NCBI RefSeq assembly: GCF_046292685.1
Contig: NZ_JBKBQM010000030.1
Span: 1 to 42,037, forward strand
Origin: Wagnerdoeblera sp046292685
GTDB lineage: Bacteria; Pseudomonadota; Alphaproteobacteria; Rhodobacterales; Rhodobacteraceae
Direction of reading: 5' to 3'
DNA length: 42,037 nt
Shown piece after piece: positions 40,995 to 42,037 of this stretch (its first letter is position 1; the number at the start of each line of letters is the position of its first letter). The translations under genes and the position numbers were made by a program. The notes under the pieces are model-generated. The model did not search any database. It worked only from the letters and a program-made list of their open reading frames with translations, and had not been told where the DNA came from.

Positions 40995-41025
40995 TTTCTG
41001 TCCTTCAAATATCCCCCCCGGAGGG
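40992..41025 (-). repeat. Hairpin-GGATATTT element, copy 7
   Basis: On the minus strand CCGGGGGGGATATTT, GAAGGAC and AGAAAATG run from about 41025 to 40992. The core has one extra A compared with copies 1, 2 and 6. The upstream hairpin is imperfect here. Confidence 0.8.
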
Positions 41026-41062
41026 CCGCGTTCCGCCAGGCCGTCCCGCCGGGGCTTGAGGC

Positions 41063-41091
41063 ACTATCGGCCGAAGCCTGCCCGGTTTCAA
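41063..41091 (-). promoter_or_regulatory. Candidate promoter of the FAD-GcvT/MttB cluster
   Basis: On the minus strand TTGAAA (41091-41086), 17 bp, GATAGT (41068-41063). Transcription would start near 41056, leaving a leader of about 73 nt that holds element copy 7. Confidence 0.55.
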
Positions 41092-41112
41092 TTCGGCAGA
41101 CCTTGCGCTAAC

Positions 41113-41129
41113 GATCGAAAAACCCGATC
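41113..41129. promoter_or_regulatory. LysR-type operator of the catabolic cluster
   Basis: GATCG (41113-41117) and CGATC (41125-41129) form a dyad in which ATCG-N7-CGAT gives the T-N11-A motif. Its centre (41121) is about 65 bp upstream of the predicted cluster start, the classical LysR activation-site position, and 18 bp upstream of the lysR ATG, where it would serve autorepression. Confidence 0.6.
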
Positions 41130-41138
41130 AGAACGCCG

Positions 41139-41993
41139 ATGCAGCCCGACCAGATCGCCACCTTCCTCGACCTTGCGGAAACGCGCAGCTTCCATCGCAC
41201 CGCCGACCGGCTGGGGGTGACGCAATCCACGGTTTCGGCGCGGATCAAGGCGCTGGAGGCCGCCCTGGGGGTGATGCTTTTCAACCGCAACCGGGCGGGG
41301 GCCGACCTGACCACCGAAGGGCTGCGGTTCGAGCCGCACGCCCGCGCCTTGCGCGCCGAATGGGCCGCGGCGATGCGCGCCGCAGGCGGGGCCGGGACGG
41401 CGGCGCTGGTGGTGCGGGTGGGCATGCAGCACGATCTGGTCGGCGGACGGCTGGCCGAATGGGTCGCGCGGTTCCGGGCCGAACTGCCCGACGCGGCGCT
41501 TTACGTCGAACTCGACTATTCGGCGCAGATGTGCGCCGACCTGATGACCGGCGCGCTGGATTTCGCGGTGATGTTTTCGCCGCGCGCCCATCCCGACCTG
41601 CATTTCGTGACGCTGGGCGACATGCGGTTCCGCATGGTCAGCACCCATGCCGCGCGGGTGGCAGAGGTGGAACCGGGCCGCTACATCTTCGGCAACTACG
41701 CCCCCGCCTTTGCCGCGGCACATCGGGCGGCCTTGCCGCATCTGCACGAGGCGCCGGTGACGGTCGGACAGGCGGCGGCGGTGGCCGGGCTGGTCGCGGG
41801 CCTGGGCGGGTCGGCCTATGTCGCCCAGGAAGCCGCCGATGCGATGGTGGCCGCCGGCAAGGTGCAGCTTGTAGCGGACGCCCCGGTCCTGACCCAGCCT
41901 GTGCACGCCGGGATGGCGCTGCGCCAGCGCACGGCAAGGCTGCAGGGCCGGTTGCTGGGCATCGTACGGCATCAGTTCGGAACCCGGCGATGA
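41139..41993 (+). CDS. LysR-family transcriptional regulator
   Basis: A 284-residue LTTR. The N-terminal winged helix-turn-helix (about 1-62) has IATFLDLAETRSFHRTADRL and GVTQSTVSARIKALEAALGV. The effector-binding domain starts near residue 90 (ALVVRVGMQHDLVGGRLAEW). It is divergent from the FAD-GcvT/MttB cluster and is its probable regulator. The inducer is likely a cluster substrate, but this is inferred only from position. A strong hairpin follows the stop. Confidence 0.9.
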   Translation: MQPDQIATFLDLAETRSFHRTADRLGVTQSTVSARIKALEAALGVMLFNRNRAGADLTTEGLRFEPHARALRAEWAAAMRAAGGAGTAALVVRVGMQHDLVGGRLAEWVARFRAELPDAALYVELDYSAQMCADLMTGALDFAVMFSPRAHPDLHFVTLGDMRFRMVSTHAARVAEVEPGRYIFGNYAPAFAAAHRAALPHLHEAPVTVGQAAAVAGLVAGLGGSAYVAQEAADAMVAAGKVQLVADAPVLTQPVHAGMALRQRTARLQGRLLGIVRHQFGTRR

Positions 41994-42006
41994 TGGCCAG
42001 GACGGC

Positions 42007-42037
42007 GCCCTGCGCCCCCGTCGAGGGGGCGCAGGGC
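42007..42037 (+). terminator. Terminator hairpin of lysR (at window edge)
   Basis: A perfect 13-bp stem, GCCCTGCGCCCCC (42007-42019) with GGGGGCGCAGGGC (42025-42037), has loop GTCGA. The window ends on the last stem base, so a U-tract cannot be checked. Confidence 0.65.

Noticed and set aside
1..42037. CRISPR array, tRNA or rRNA genes
   Set aside because: No regularly spaced repeats of CRISPR size and no cloverleaf or ribosomal RNA signature were seen when reading both strands by eye.

Overview
The window is about 42 kb of very GC-rich DNA that reads as a chromosome segment of an alphaproteobacterium, most likely family Rhodobacteraceae. The grounds are inference from gene content and order: a yajC-secD-secF cluster running into ccmA-ccmB-ccmC-ccmD-ccmG, a coiled-coil/ZapA pair like Caulobacter ZauP-ZapA, DUF2852, a Bpt-type leucyltransferase, and several aerobic GcvT-fused flavin dehydrogenases. 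I saw no rRNA, tRNA, CRISPR array, prophage or intact transposase.

Left part (1-10.1 kb). A minus-strand operon encodes a MoxR-type AAA ATPase, a CoxE-like VWA protein, an XdhC-family protein and a molybdopterin-binding protein. It looks like a maturation module for a molybdenum hydroxylase, and no hydroxylase structural genes are visible. Next come an SRPBCC protein with a divergent LysR regulator sharing an exact T-N11-A dyad, a small membrane protein interrupted by an in-frame amber codon, and a plus-strand three-gene ABC exporter (adaptor, FtsX-type permease, ATPase) behind an FNR-like box.

Middle (10.1-24.7 kb). This is mostly housekeeping: glnE with a small downstream gene, a YbaK-type deacylase, DUF2852 behind a promoter flanked by two matching palindromes, an RDD membrane protein, bpt, the zauP-like/zapA pair, tktA, a methyltransferase with a tandem-repeat tail, an M19 dipeptidase, DUF808 and DUF2177 membrane proteins, and eno.

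Secretion and cytochrome c block (24.7-31.9 kb, minus strand). yajC, secD, secF, a TauE/SafE permease, an Mth938-domain protein and ccmABCDG are packed head to tail behind a near-consensus promoter placed just after the preceding gene's stop codon.

Right part (31.9-42 kb). A minus-strand catabolic cluster holds two related FAD-GcvT dehydrogenases, an MttB-superfamily methyltransferase, an aldehyde dehydrogenase and a beta-hydroxyacid dehydrogenase. A divergent LysR regulator has a dyad centred about 65 bp upstream of the predicted cluster promoter. The likely job is tetrahydrofolate-linked demethylation of an N-methylated compound, with no corrinoid protein or reactivase gene in the window.

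The most unusual structure is a seven-copy intergenic element: a GC-rich hairpin, a short C-run and a GGATATTT core that leads into a Shine-Dalgarno-like sequence. In two genes the end of the element is the start codon itself; elsewhere it lies inverted at gene 3' ends.
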